Translations under genes and position numbers: made by a program
Part shown: one piece after another, positions 8,177-16,930 of the stretch
How the letters are laid out: every line of letters starts with the position of its first letter
Numbering within the stretch: position 1 is the first letter of the stretch
Assembly: GCF_000565075.1 (NCBI RefSeq)
Contig: NZ_JDFG01000020.1
Location: forward strand, 1-47,152
Source of the DNA: Atopobium sp. BS2
Lineage (GTDB): Bacteria > Actinomycetota > Coriobacteriia > Coriobacteriales > Atopobiaceae
Direction: 5' to 3'
DNA: 47,152 bases
Notes under the pieces: generated by a model
Databases searched by the model: none
Told to the model about the DNA's origin: nothing
The model's input: only the letters and a program-made list of their open reading frames with translations

Positions 8177-9744
8177 TGAAACACTCCATGAAGGATGTTC
8201 TCCCAGCGCTGGTATTTCTCATGGTCGTCAAACCAATACTCGCCCAGCATTGGCAAGATGTCGTAATCCACAACCTCCTGCATCCATTCATCGGTGCAGC
8301 TCAGCTCATCGCGACCGCAGAAATAGCTGTGTCCAATGCAAAATCCTCTGCCTAGCGATCTATCTGACGCAATCTCCAAGTTCAGCTCAATCACCTTGGC
8401 GAGAAGATCGTTGAAAGTTTCATTTTTAAGTGACTGCTGGTACTGGATAAAGCCCTCAGTCTCAAAGCCAGGCTCCATCTCAAAGAAGCTAAAGCGACGA
8501 CGCAAAGCGTAATCAATCATTGCCAGGCTTCTGTCTGCCGTATTCATCATTCCGATAATGTAAAGGTTCTCTGGGACCGAGAACTTCTCGTCATTGTACG
8601 CAAGTGTAGCTGGTGTACCTCGATAATCATTCTCAATGAGCATCAAAAGTTCGCCAAAAATCTTGCTCAGATTGCCGCGGTTAATCTCGTCGATAATAAA
8701 GAAATACTTTGCGTCAGGATCCGCCTCTGCCTTCTTGCAAAAACGATAGAACACGCCTTTCTTGAGCTCAAAGCTTGCCCCATTAGGCTTGTAGCCCATC
8801 ATAAAGTCTTCGTACGAATAATTCTGGTGGAATTGTACGAACTCAATAGCGTCCTCGTTCACGGCACCTATCAGCGAATATGCAAGTCTTTTTGCCGAGA
8901 AGGTCTTTCCAACTCCTGGTGCTCCCTGCAAAATGATGTTCTTTTTATTTAGTAATACGGCAGCTAACTTGTCATATTTCTCTTCCGACATAAATACTTC
9001 CTCCAAAAATTTTCCCTTGTTATATGGAGGAATACAAAACAACTTATCATCAGGTGGAGTTGGAGGAATCTCTTTATAATCCTTTGAGAAATACGCAATA
9101 TCAGCCGTTAGAGTCACAAAATAAGGATCGGGATAGCAATCTTCTGTTAAAGCAGAGGTAAACATCTTAATGAGTTCGGAATCTTCAGAAATTACATCTC
9201 TAACTTCATTATAAAATTTCGTATACGTCCTTATATTAGTTGTAGATGCCCCTTGCTTAAACTCGTAATTGCTCTCTAACCTATCCGATAAAGCTTTTAC
9301 TTGTCTAAACTTATATATGTAATATATGTCTGGATATCTAAGCCAAAGATAAGTTGTGATGGTTCCCTCTTTTTGATAATGCTGCTTCCCTTCAGGACCA
9401 TATGTTTCAAGCAGCTTATCTGACCGTGCGATAAACCCATTGATACGCTCAATTAAATCGATATTCTCGTCAAAGAGCTGCATAAACATAGAGCGAACCT
9501 CTTCTGGGTTCTGCTCGGCATAGAACTCAATCATCTTACGAGAAAAATCATAAGAAGTAGTTAAAAGATTTTCCGTTTTAGACAGCGACTTACTCAGCAT
9601 CGCAGGAAAATCCTGGGCGTTTATATCCCAGTTATCCTGGAAGCACTTAATTGCTTCCCACTTATATTTTTCTTCCTCCCAGTGAGAAGGAAAATTCTCT
9701 TTGTACTGAGTGAGGACCTCATCAAGAGATTGTCTATCTATCAT
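8173..9744 (-). CDS. mcrB: McrB-type AAA+ GTPase of a McrBC restriction system
   Basis: This 523-residue protein has a long, unassigned N-terminal half that should hold the DNA-recognition domain, then an AAA+ motor. The motor has Walker A GAPGVGKT at about 273-280, Walker B FFIIDEINRG at about 350 and the family signature MNTADRSL at about 396, followed by the arginine-rich ALRRRF. McrB hydrolyses GTP and moves DNA to the McrC nuclease. The ATG at 9744 follows AAGGGAG. The N-terminal half is AT-rich, in keeping with the variable specificity region of such systems. Confidence 0.92.
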   Translation of the reverse strand: MIDRQSLDEVLTQYKENFPSHWEEEKYKWEAIKCFQDNWDINAQDFPAMLSKSLSKTENLLTTSYDFSRKMIEFYAEQNPEEVRSMFMQLFDENIDLIERINGFIARSDKLLETYGPEGKQHYQKEGTITTYLWLRYPDIYYIYKFRQVKALSDRLESNYEFKQGASTTNIRTYTKFYNEVRDVISEDSELIKMFTSALTEDCYPDPYFVTLTADIAYFSKDYKEIPPTPPDDKLFCIPPYNKGKFLEEVFMSEEKYDKLAAVLLNKKNIILQGAPGVGKTFSAKRLAYSLIGAVNEDAIEFVQFHQNYSYEDFMMGYKPNGASFELKKGVFYRFCKKAEADPDAKYFFIIDEINRGNLSKIFGELLMLIENDYRGTPATLAYNDEKFSVPENLYIIGMMNTADRSLAMIDYALRRRFSFFEMEPGFETEGFIQYQQSLKNETFNDLLAKVIELNLEIASDRSLGRGFCIGHSYFCGRDELSCTDEWMQEVVDYDILPMLGEYWFDDHEKYQRWENILHGVFQ

Positions 9745-9916
9745 TGCTGCTCCCTTTTAGGCAAAAGCCAGTAAATCTTTCTGGTTGCTCGCATACATTG
9801 CCAGACCAACCTGTGTCATCGCCTATCATGTACTACCAGTTAAATTGCGCTTTATACTGATAGTATCCTCCTAATTGGGACTCATATTTTTAACTTCTTA
9901 CACATTTCGGCGAACA

Positions 9917-9943
9917 GAAAAAGCAGCTCACCCAAAGCTGCCT
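9917..9943 (-). terminator. Terminator after the distal PTS IIC gene
   Basis: On the minus strand GCAGCT pairs with AGCTGC across a 7-base loop and is followed by TTTTT. It lies 27 bases beyond the stop of the 9970-11295 gene. The rest of the 9745-9969 gap shows only the mcrB ribosome site. Confidence 0.75.
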
Positions 9944-9969
9944 TCAACGCACACTATGTCTCCACGGCA

Positions 9970-11295
9970 CTAGACTGCGCGCTCTGTCTCAGCTCCCTTT
10001 TCCTCCTTGAGAAATTGCATATCCAGAGCCTTAATAAACGGCAGGTAGATTGCCATATCAATCAAAATCAATACGAGCTGAAGCAAAGCACCCTGCCATC
10101 CGCACAGAAGAAATCCCGAGATCAATGGAGGGGTACTTCCAGGCAGCATAATACCGTTGCACAGAGGCACCAAGCCGGCGCTCATTGCGGACCACGCAAT
10201 TAAAACGTTAACAACCGGCGTAAAAATCAGAGGAATTGCCATGATGGGATTCAAAACTATCGGCAGTCCATACATAACCGGCTCGTTGATACCAAAAATA
10301 CCAGGCACAATAGAAATCTTTGCAATGTCTTTTGCACGGCGAGAATTGCAGAAAAAAAATATCACAATCAACAGTGAAAGGGTTGATCCTCCGCCACCAA
10401 ACAGCGCAAAGAACGCATCAAACTCTCGATTGATAATGTTGGGCAGTGCTGTTCCAGCTGCAAAAGCAGCCTGGTTTTCCAGTGTAAGCGCGGTCAAAAT
10501 CGGCGTAAAAATAGGGCTCGTAATGTTTGACCCGTTAATGCCAAAGAACCAGAAAATACCCTGGATGACGTAAGCAATCGCCAAGGCCCACACGGTTCCG
10601 CCAAGCATGGTCAGTGGAATCTGCAACATCGAATAAATGCAGGTAAATGCATCTCCCCAAGGGGTAAGTGCAAACAAAACGCTAATCGCCCACACTGCGG
10701 CAAACGTGAGCGCCATCGGAACCAGAGCACTAAACGCAAGCGAAACAGACGTAGGAACACCCTCCGGCATCCTAATAACCCAGTTCTTCTTGATAGCAAA
10801 TCCAAAAATGGACACCGACAAAAAACCTACGATAATCGCTACAAACACACCCCTCGCGCCGGTCCACGCAAGAGGAATGCTCTCCACCAAAAATGGCTGA
10901 GAAGCTCCCTGGGGCAAAAACTCAGTCACCTGAGGCATCAAAATAAACCAGCTGACGAGCGAAACCATACCAGCAGAAACTCGATCCTCTAAACCAAGTT
11001 GATCAGCAAAGTTGTAGCCAATCTCGAACGACAAAAATATTGCCATAAGCGAAACAGTGCAGGCAGAAGGAATGGCCAACAGCGAGAAAAGCGACTTGCC
11101 CTGAATCGTAGTGGACTTCAAGAAATCAACCCACGCAGGAATTGGCAAGTTGCCTACCAACGTAAACATTGATCCGATAATAAGGATTGGCATGAGCATG
11201 GCAAAAGAGTCGCGCATAGTAAGAAGATATTTATTCTTACTCACCAACTCTGCCATTGGCATAAGCTTTTTCTCAAGGCCTTGCGCTACATTCAT
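9970..11295 (-). CDS. PTS lactose/cellobiose-family IIC permease (second copy)
   Basis: This 441-residue membrane protein belongs to the EIIC Lac/Cel family, which carries a disaccharide while IIB phosphorylates it. Visible family features are the N-terminal LTMRDSFAMLMPILIIGS and the substrate-site region GIFGINEPVMYGLPIVLNP. It is close in sequence to the IIC at 12704-14077 along its whole length, so one is a duplicate of the other. It has no IIA or IIB of its own and would have to share those encoded at 14145-14813. It is separated from mupG by a terminator and a 234-base gap, so it probably has its own promoter, though I see no convincing one. Confidence 0.9.
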   Translation of the reverse strand: MNVAQGLEKKLMPMAELVSKNKYLLTMRDSFAMLMPILIIGSMFTLVGNLPIPAWVDFLKSTTIQGKSLFSLLAIPSACTVSLMAIFLSFEIGYNFADQLGLEDRVSAGMVSLVSWFILMPQVTEFLPQGASQPFLVESIPLAWTGARGVFVAIIVGFLSVSIFGFAIKKNWVIRMPEGVPTSVSLAFSALVPMALTFAAVWAISVLFALTPWGDAFTCIYSMLQIPLTMLGGTVWALAIAYVIQGIFWFFGINGSNITSPIFTPILTALTLENQAAFAAGTALPNIINREFDAFFALFGGGGSTLSLLIVIFFFCNSRRAKDIAKISIVPGIFGINEPVMYGLPIVLNPIMAIPLIFTPVVNVLIAWSAMSAGLVPLCNGIMLPGSTPPLISGFLLCGWQGALLQLVLILIDMAIYLPFIKALDMQFLKEEKGAETERAV

Positions 11296-11433
11296 ATAGT
11301 CCCCAAAACAGCACGTAAATCCCTACAAAATTCAGAAATGAGAATCTTATAACAAATGCAACGCTAGCCGTCTATCGCAAGGTCATTCACATAAAATTCA
11401 CCTGCGGACAACACCAAACCCATTCCAAATACC

Positions 11434-11489
11434 TTAAATTTGTTATTAAAAACCTGGCGAGAAGATCACTCCTCTCGCCAGGCGACTAA
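11434..11489 (-). terminator. Motif-built terminator after mupG; repeat copy 1
   Basis: CCTGGCGAGA at 11453-11462 pairs with TCTCGCCAGG at 11473-11482, and the minus-strand reading runs into TTTTT. The stem is made of the dispersed 9-mer TTCTCGCCA and its partial inverse. The whole segment from TTAAAT to GACTAA is almost identical to 16841-16897. Confidence 0.85.
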
Positions 11490-11529
11490 TTTTCCATTTC
11501 AGCATTGATGTAGCAGCCAAACAACCCCG

Positions 11530-12621
11530 CTAGTCTCTAACAAATCCAAACGGGAATTCAGGTTTCACATAATCCAACAAGAAAAGTTCGTCTTCTGGGA
11601 TACGTCCTACAACATTACGGGTTCCATCATCCTCAAAATCTCTTAGAGCAACTTCAACTTCTCCCAGGTAATGAGACAGATTGTCATTCACTACTAATAC
11701 ATCTCCGCGCTTAATATGACAATTTGCGCGCTCGCGAGCAGGAATTGAAGTGGAATACTCAAACATCCTAGGCACTGAAGAACGCAGATAATACTCAGAT
11801 GCATCGCCACGTGTTACGTGGTTGAACTGATACAAAACGTTCTTCTCGACCTCAGTTGCACCAGAATCAAATTCAACCTTGAACGTTACCTTAGTAGTAT
11901 CTACGGCGGCTAGTGCGGCAAGTTCCTCTTCAGAAGCAAAGCAATTGCCAATCATAATGTCGTCAATAAGGCCAGTTGCCAACAGGTGTCTTGCCTGCAA
12001 ATCAATTGAACGAGTACGATCATCTTCGCAGGTAGGAAGACCATCATAAACCGGCCATGGACCAAACGTATTATCCTGCTGACTCGTCACAAATGCCGCC
12101 TGAGTTAAACCCATACCAAAATAATGCTCGGAGAATTCAATAAAGCGTTTCTCGCTCAAGCCAGAAAATCTCTGTGGATAAAAATTGTGACAAACGCACA
12201 TATTGCGACGATATGCGCCACGCTCAATAAGTAGATCAAGCGACAGCATCTGACTGGCATTAAACTCAACCGCAATGCCATAAGGATTTCTTGTCAGAGC
12301 AATGTCCTGACGGTCTCCCAAATGCCCATCAAGGCGAATAATATCAACGCCCATCTTGGCAAAAACAGAAATATCAGTTGCCGTTGCCCCTAAGTGCTGG
12401 AATACGCGCGGGTTGGTATCCACTGCAACCGTAAACCCATACCCATGAGCGCGGTCCATAAACTGTGAAAACTCAGCTACTGTCTCTTCTGGTGATTTAT
12501 CCACAGAAAGTAAGCATGTGAAAATGCGCGAGAAACCATAGTTACTTGCTAATGCCATATAGGCATCATCGGCTTCAGGTGTTGAGTGCTCTGGATAAAG
12601 AGAAATTCCAAGCCTATGCAT
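11530..12621 (-). CDS. mupG: MupG-like (DUF871) 6-phospho-N-acetylmuramidase candidate
   Basis: This 363-residue protein matches the DUF871 family: a TIM-barrel N-terminal domain starting RLGISLYPEHST, with VDIIRLDGHLG and EFNASQ along the barrel, and a small C-terminal beta domain (ANCHIKRGDVLVVNDNLS). The characterised member, MupG, splits MurNAc-6-phosphate-GlcNAc after PTS uptake of cell-wall disaccharide. The neighbouring PTS genes fit a role as the intracellular phospho-disaccharide hydrolase, but the true substrate here is inferred. The ATG at 12621 follows GGAGGAAG; the longer frame would begin on a TTG inside that site. Confidence 0.8.
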   Translation of the reverse strand: MHRLGISLYPEHSTPEADDAYMALASNYGFSRIFTCLLSVDKSPEETVAEFSQFMDRAHGYGFTVAVDTNPRVFQHLGATATDISVFAKMGVDIIRLDGHLGDRQDIALTRNPYGIAVEFNASQMLSLDLLIERGAYRRNMCVCHNFYPQRFSGLSEKRFIEFSEHYFGMGLTQAAFVTSQQDNTFGPWPVYDGLPTCEDDRTRSIDLQARHLLATGLIDDIMIGNCFASEEELAALAAVDTTKVTFKVEFDSGATEVEKNVLYQFNHVTRGDASEYYLRSSVPRMFEYSTSIPARERANCHIKRGDVLVVNDNLSHYLGEVEVALRDFEDDGTRNVVGRIPEDELFLLDYVKPEFPFGFVRD

Positions 12622-12650
12622 CACTTCCTCCAATCAAGCATACAGACTGA

Positions 12651-12684
12651 TACCTGGCACAGCGTCTTAGCGTTGCACCAGGTA
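12651..12684. promoter_or_regulatory. Stem-loop between PTS IIC and mupG
   Basis: TACCTGG at 12651-12657 pairs with CCAGGTA at 12678-12684 over a 20-base loop that can pair further. There is no T-run, so it is more likely an mRNA-processing or stability hairpin, or a weak attenuator, than a full terminator. Confidence 0.4.
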
Positions 12685-12703
12685 CAGCTCAAATACAAAA
12701 GTT

Positions 12704-14077
12704 TTACAGCACGACAGAATCAAGGTCGATAGAATCAAAGTCTTCCAGCTCAGTAGAAGATTCCTCGGAAGCTGCGGCTTCTTCCTTCAGATATTCCTTA
12801 TCCAACGTCTTGATGAAAGGCAGATAAATAAAGATTCCCAGAATAATCAAGAAGAGCTGCAGGACAGCGCCTTGCCAACCACTCAGCAGGAATCCAGAAA
12901 CCAGAGGAGGAGTAGTCCAAGGAAGCATAACGCCATTGCACAGAGGTACTAAACCAAGATCCATGATGAAGTACGCAATAATGATGTTGACCACTGGAGT
13001 GAGGATAAAGGGGATCAACATAACAGGGTTAAGAACAATAGGAAGACCAAAGATAATTGGCTCGTTGATACCAAAGATACCAGGAGCAACAGAAATCTTT
13101 GCCAGATCTTTAATACGCTTGGAATTGCAGAACAGAAGCATTGCAATCAGCAAAGAGAGCGTAGAACCGCCGCCGCCAAAGGTTGCAAAGAAGGTCTCGA
13201 ACTCACGGTTAACAATGTTAGGAAGTGCTGCGCCAGCAGCAAATGCAGCCTGATTTTCCAGCGAAAGTGCGGTAAGAATTGGTGTGTAAATTGAACCAGT
13301 AACGCTGGAGCCATGAATACCAATAAACCAGAATCCACTTGCCAAAACATAACTAAATGCCAATGCCCAAACAGTTCCACCAAGTGAAGTCAAAGGAGCC
13401 TGAAGGATTGCATAAATGAAGTTAAAGGCATTGCCCCATGGGGAAATGATAAAGACAATTCCAACCAGCCATACGGCGGTAAATGCAACGGTCATAGGGA
13501 TAAGAGCGCTGAATGCACGGGCAACAGTAGGTGGAACGCCCTCTGGCATCTTAATGGTCCAGTCTTTTTTAATGATGTAGCCAAACACGCCTACTGCAAA
13601 AAATCCCACAATCATGGCAATGAAGACGCCTTTTGCACCCGTCCATGCAAGAGGAATACTGTCTACCAGGAATGGCTCTACGCCTTCTTCAGGTGAAAAC
13701 TCAGTTACCTGAGGCATAAGGATGAACCAACCTACCAAAGAAACAATGCCCGCTGACGCGCGGTCTTTAATACCAATGTGCTCGGCAAAGTTATAGCCAA
13801 TGTTAAAGGCCAGGAAGATTGCCATGAGCGAAACAGTACATGCGGAAGGAATAGCCAGCAGAGCAAACAGCGATTTATCTGGCTGAACCATCGTAGTCTT
13901 CAAAAAATCAATCCACGCAGGAATTGGGAAGTTGCGAAGCAAAGTAAACATAGAGCCAATAATCAGGATTGGCATGACCATTGCAAACGAATCTCGCATG
14001 GTCAGAAGGTATTTATTTTTACCAATCATTTCAGCTAGCGGCATAAGTCGCTTTTCAAATACATCCATCGTTTTCAT
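12704..14077 (-). CDS. PTS lactose/cellobiose-family IIC permease (operon copy)
   Basis: This 457-residue EIIC begins with KTMDVFEKRLMPLAEMIGKNKYLLTMRDS split over the usual N-terminus and has GIFGINEPIIFGLPIVLNP near the substrate site. Roughly two thirds of positions match the IIC at 9970-11295. An acidic tail (EEAAASEESSTELEDFDS) is unique to this copy. The ATG at 14077 follows GGAGG at 14083-14087. It lies 67 bases after IIB and should be the working permease for the IIA and IIB encoded upstream in the same operon. Confidence 0.92.
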   Translation of the reverse strand: MKTMDVFEKRLMPLAEMIGKNKYLLTMRDSFAMVMPILIIGSMFTLLRNFPIPAWIDFLKTTMVQPDKSLFALLAIPSACTVSLMAIFLAFNIGYNFAEHIGIKDRASAGIVSLVGWFILMPQVTEFSPEEGVEPFLVDSIPLAWTGAKGVFIAMIVGFFAVGVFGYIIKKDWTIKMPEGVPPTVARAFSALIPMTVAFTAVWLVGIVFIISPWGNAFNFIYAILQAPLTSLGGTVWALAFSYVLASGFWFIGIHGSSVTGSIYTPILTALSLENQAAFAAGAALPNIVNREFETFFATFGGGGSTLSLLIAMLLFCNSKRIKDLAKISVAPGIFGINEPIIFGLPIVLNPVMLIPFILTPVVNIIIAYFIMDLGLVPLCNGVMLPWTTPPLVSGFLLSGWQGAVLQLFLIILGIFIYLPFIKTLDKEYLKEEAAASEESSTELEDFDSIDLDSVVL

Positions 14078-14144
14078 AGAACCCTCCAAACTAACAACTC
14101 TCCATTTTTTATAAAATCACAGATAAAACGTATAGCGAGAAACC

Positions 14145-14468
14145 CTATGCAGTAGAACCACGCTTAATCAAAGAAATGGCCATCTTAAGCACACGCTCGC
14201 CGTTCAAGTTGCCATAATCCGCTGACTCAATAACGCCAACAGGAATTTTTGCTCCGTATTTTGCGTTTACATCGTCAAAGCTAAAACGAACCTGAGGTCC
14301 CAGTAAAATGCAGTCAGGAGTGTCGTGCTCTACCTGGAAATCAATCGCGGTAGAAGAAAATGCCTCGACCTTTACTTGAATTCCATGGGCATCAGCAACC
14401 TCTTGCATCTTGTTTGCAAGCATACTTGTGGACATACCTGCACTACAAAACAAATCAATCTTTTTCAT
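14145..14468 (-). CDS. PTS lactose/cellobiose-family IIB phosphocarrier
   Basis: This 107-residue cytoplasmic protein has the phospho-Cys loop LFCSAGMSTS at residues 6-15, typical of the cellobiose IIB class. It takes phosphate from IIA and passes it to the sugar bound by IIC. It is spaced 12 bases from the IIA gene. Its full family length and intact Cys suggest it is functional. Confidence 0.93.
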   Translation of the reverse strand: MKKIDLFCSAGMSTSMLANKMQEVADAHGIQVKVEAFSSTAIDFQVEHDTPDCILLGPQVRFSFDDVNAKYGAKIPVGVIESADYGNLNGERVLKMAISLIKRGSTA

Positions 14469-14480
14469 ACCTACTTCCTT

Positions 14481-14813
14481 TCATTCACCACTGCTCGTAG
14501 TTACTTGCTTACAAAGCTCAACGATTTGCACTGCTAAATCGTGTGTGGTAAGAGCACACATCAAATGATCTTGTCCGTGGACCATCAGCAAAGATAGTGG
14601 CTTGTTATCCTGTCCAATAATTTCCTGCTGAATCCGTTCCATCTGAAACTCATGCGCTCGATTTAACGATTCTGAACTCTGTTTCAACAGCTCATCTGCC
14701 TGGTCAAACTTTCCCAAACGAGCGCACTTGATTGCTTGTATTGCATAGCTTTTTGCATCCCCACCATGCACAACCAAGTTGGTGACAATAGCCTCTACCT
14801 CTCTTTCATCCAT
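14481..14813 (-). CDS. PTS lactose/cellobiose-family IIA protein
   Basis: This 110-residue all-helical IIA belongs to the trimeric Lac/Cel class. The phosphorylated His is expected among LLMVHGQDHLM at about 76-86, and the N-terminus (VVHGGDAKSYAIQAIKCAR) is typical. It begins two bases after the regulator gene ends, so the two are transcribed and probably translated together. Confidence 0.92.
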   Translation of the reverse strand: MDEREVEAIVTNLVVHGGDAKSYAIQAIKCARLGKFDQADELLKQSSESLNRAHEFQMERIQQEIIGQDNKPLSLLMVHGQDHLMCALTTHDLAVQIVELCKQVTTSSGE

Positions 14814-14815
14814 TC

Positions 14816-16741
14816 CTATCCCCTCTTTCTCAAACCATCACCTGACGATGTAATCTGACCAACAAAAGTTGAAAAACTTTGATGCTTTACAAGTGAACAA
14901 ATTTCCTCTTTATCCATAAGAAGGGACGCCATGTTCTTGTTAAATAAACGGGTCTTCTCGTCTTCTGAACAAGAAACTGAGATTAAAAACACAGCAGCTA
15001 CGTCATGACCATCCCAATCAATTGGGTTGTCCAATAAGCCAACTGCCACACAAGTACGATTGGATACAGGCCTTGAGGGATGAGGAAGTGCAACCAAGTT
15101 TCCAAAGGCAGTCATTGCTAAAGTTTCGCGGTCAAAAACAAGAGCTCTGAACTCATCTTCAGAAACAGAGATGTTTGATCTCTCAATGCTGCATAATTGA
15201 CTAATCAAAAAGTTAAGTACTTCCTCCTTGCTCCTATACGCAAGATGTGGGAAGAAAAGGTGTTCGTTGAATTGTTTAGCAAACTCTGCTCGTTCATCTC
15301 GACGCAGTAAGTCTTTAACTACCTGGTCTTTATTAATATCATCAAGCAAGAATCCCGAATAACACACGGGAACTGGCAAAGGAGATTCAATCTCAACGGT
15401 AGAGAACACGTAATCAATATGCGAGAAATCAATCGAAGAAATCTGGCTTAAATTGCACGTAGAAATTGTCCCGATATAAGGCCCAAATTCCTCTTTAATA
15501 CGAATTCCCAAAATCTTTGAGGTACCTAGACCTGTTGCACAAACACACAACACATTCTTTTTTGGCAGTTCAGTACGCTTGCGCTCCAAAGCCAATGCAA
15601 ATGCCAGAGCCAGATAAGCTACCTCATGCTCAGTTAACGTTGCTTCGTACTCTTTGGCCAAAATTGTTGACGACTCCATGGCCATTAAATACGCCAGAGG
15701 CATTCGATACTGGATGTCAGTAAGCAGCGGATTCTCTATCTGCAGGTTATAGTGAAGACGAACTGAGAGCGGCACAATATGTCTAGCTAAACCCATATGT
15801 AGCTCAAGATCATTTCTGAAATCAAATCTAAAGCTACTCCATACCAAATCAACCATCTGGCGAGTTACGGCAAATACATCATCAGTAATCACTAGATTTG
15901 GAGATTCAGAAATATCTTTAAACATCTTTTTAGATGCCAAGTGAACTGCTATATAGGCAACCTCTATCTGAGGAAACTCAACATCAAACTCAGATGACAG
16001 GCGATTTACCAGCTTTTGCGCTACGGTATATTCATACGAGCACTGAATTCTCTTAAGCGAGTCTTCCTGTCCTACAACATAGCGCTGTTGCTTAATGCGA
16101 TTAATTGCAACCACTATATGAATGACAAGATTTCTAATTGCAAAATCATTCAAGCTGACATCATGATGTTCAACACACTCAACTACCAGCTTTGTTACAT
16201 CAGTAATAAGTTCATTATTTTCTACCGTGGCGTGACAGCTGCCCGAATATTCTTCGTTTGTTACCAGACTTGCCAGGCAGAGTCGCTTATTAAATTCAGT
16301 ACCTTCAATCTGAATTCCATAATGCGATTTACGCATTATGTGCAGGTCAAATCTGGCGAGAAACTCTTCAGCTTGTTTTAAATCAGCCGAGATAGTCTTA
16401 CGAGAAACGTAAAGAATCTCTGATAACTCGTCTACCGTGACCCAATCGCTTCGATTAAGCAGATCGTCCAATATATATGCCACGCGTTCATTAGAAGTCT
16501 GAGGTAACTGATCTTCTTTATTAAGCCAGCAATCCAAGAGCTCAGGATTAAGAACTTCAAGATGATAACCCTGACCCTTTATTGTTGTAATTTCAGCAAT
16601 ACCTGAGAGTAATTCTTTTGCACGCTTGATATATGCACGCACGGTGCGCTCGGAGACGCATAAGGACTCAGACAGCGTTGATGTAGAAACATCTTCCTGT
16701 TTTGCCAAGCACGTTATGAGACGAACAAGTTTGTCATCCAT
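14816..16741 (-). CDS. LicR/ManR-type PRD transcriptional activator with PTS IIB- and IIA-like domains
   Basis: The 641 residues read as an N-terminal helix-turn-helix pair (about 17-45 and a second near 90-115), two PTS regulation domains (about 170-390), an EIIB-like domain with the phospho-Cys motif CVCATGLGTSK near 400 and a C-terminal EIIA-like domain with VALPHPS near 550. Such activators turn on their adjacent PTS operon when sugar is present and are set by phosphorylation. The first PRD keeps VIHIVV and YIAVHLASKK. In the second, the usual His of the second site appears as YLALAFALALE, so one phospho-site seems to be lost. It heads the operon licR-IIA-IIB-IIC-mupG. Confidence 0.9.
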   Translation of the reverse strand: MDDKLVRLITCLAKQEDVSTSTLSESLCVSERTVRAYIKRAKELLSGIAEITTIKGQGYHLEVLNPELLDCWLNKEDQLPQTSNERVAYILDDLLNRSDWVTVDELSEILYVSRKTISADLKQAEEFLARFDLHIMRKSHYGIQIEGTEFNKRLCLASLVTNEEYSGSCHATVENNELITDVTKLVVECVEHHDVSLNDFAIRNLVIHIVVAINRIKQQRYVVGQEDSLKRIQCSYEYTVAQKLVNRLSSEFDVEFPQIEVAYIAVHLASKKMFKDISESPNLVITDDVFAVTRQMVDLVWSSFRFDFRNDLELHMGLARHIVPLSVRLHYNLQIENPLLTDIQYRMPLAYLMAMESSTILAKEYEATLTEHEVAYLALAFALALERKRTELPKKNVLCVCATGLGTSKILGIRIKEEFGPYIGTISTCNLSQISSIDFSHIDYVFSTVEIESPLPVPVCYSGFLLDDINKDQVVKDLLRRDERAEFAKQFNEHLFFPHLAYRSKEEVLNFLISQLCSIERSNISVSEDEFRALVFDRETLAMTAFGNLVALPHPSRPVSNRTCVAVGLLDNPIDWDGHDVAAVFLISVSCSEDEKTRLFNKNMASLLMDKEEICSLVKHQSFSTFVGQITSSGDGLRKRG

Positions 16742-16751
16742 GACGCACCCT

Positions 16752-16775
16752 CCTTTTTAACAAATTATAAAAAGG
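16752..16775. promoter_or_regulatory. Promoter/operator-like inverted repeat before licR
   Basis: CCTTTTTA at 16752-16759 and TAAAAAGG at 16768-16775 are perfect inverse partners around a minus-strand TATAAT at 16764-16769. The right spacing to the licR ATG at 16741, which has GGAGGG before it, makes this a plausible -10 region with an overlapping operator, or an RNA hairpin masking the ribosome site. A -35 is not clear. Confidence 0.4.
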
Positions 16776-16840
16776 GGCTCTGACGTTTCCATTTCCAATT
16801 CCGCCAACGGTAAAAGGAAATCAACTTCACATAACATTAT

Positions 16841-16897
16841 TTAAATCTGTTATTAAAAAACCTGGCGAGAAGATCGCTCCTCTCGCCAGGCGACTAA
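16841..16897 (-). terminator. Motif-built terminator after the phosphatase gene; repeat copy 2
   Basis: CCTGGCGAGA at 16861-16870 pairs with TCTCGCCAGG at 16881-16890, and the minus-strand reading then gives TTTTTT. It ends the 16931-18118 unit. It is nearly identical to 11434-11489, with one loop base changed, one added T and one upstream change. Confidence 0.85.
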
Positions 16898-16930
16898 CCT
16901 GTCAGTTCTTTGCAGTTGCAGCCACAACCA

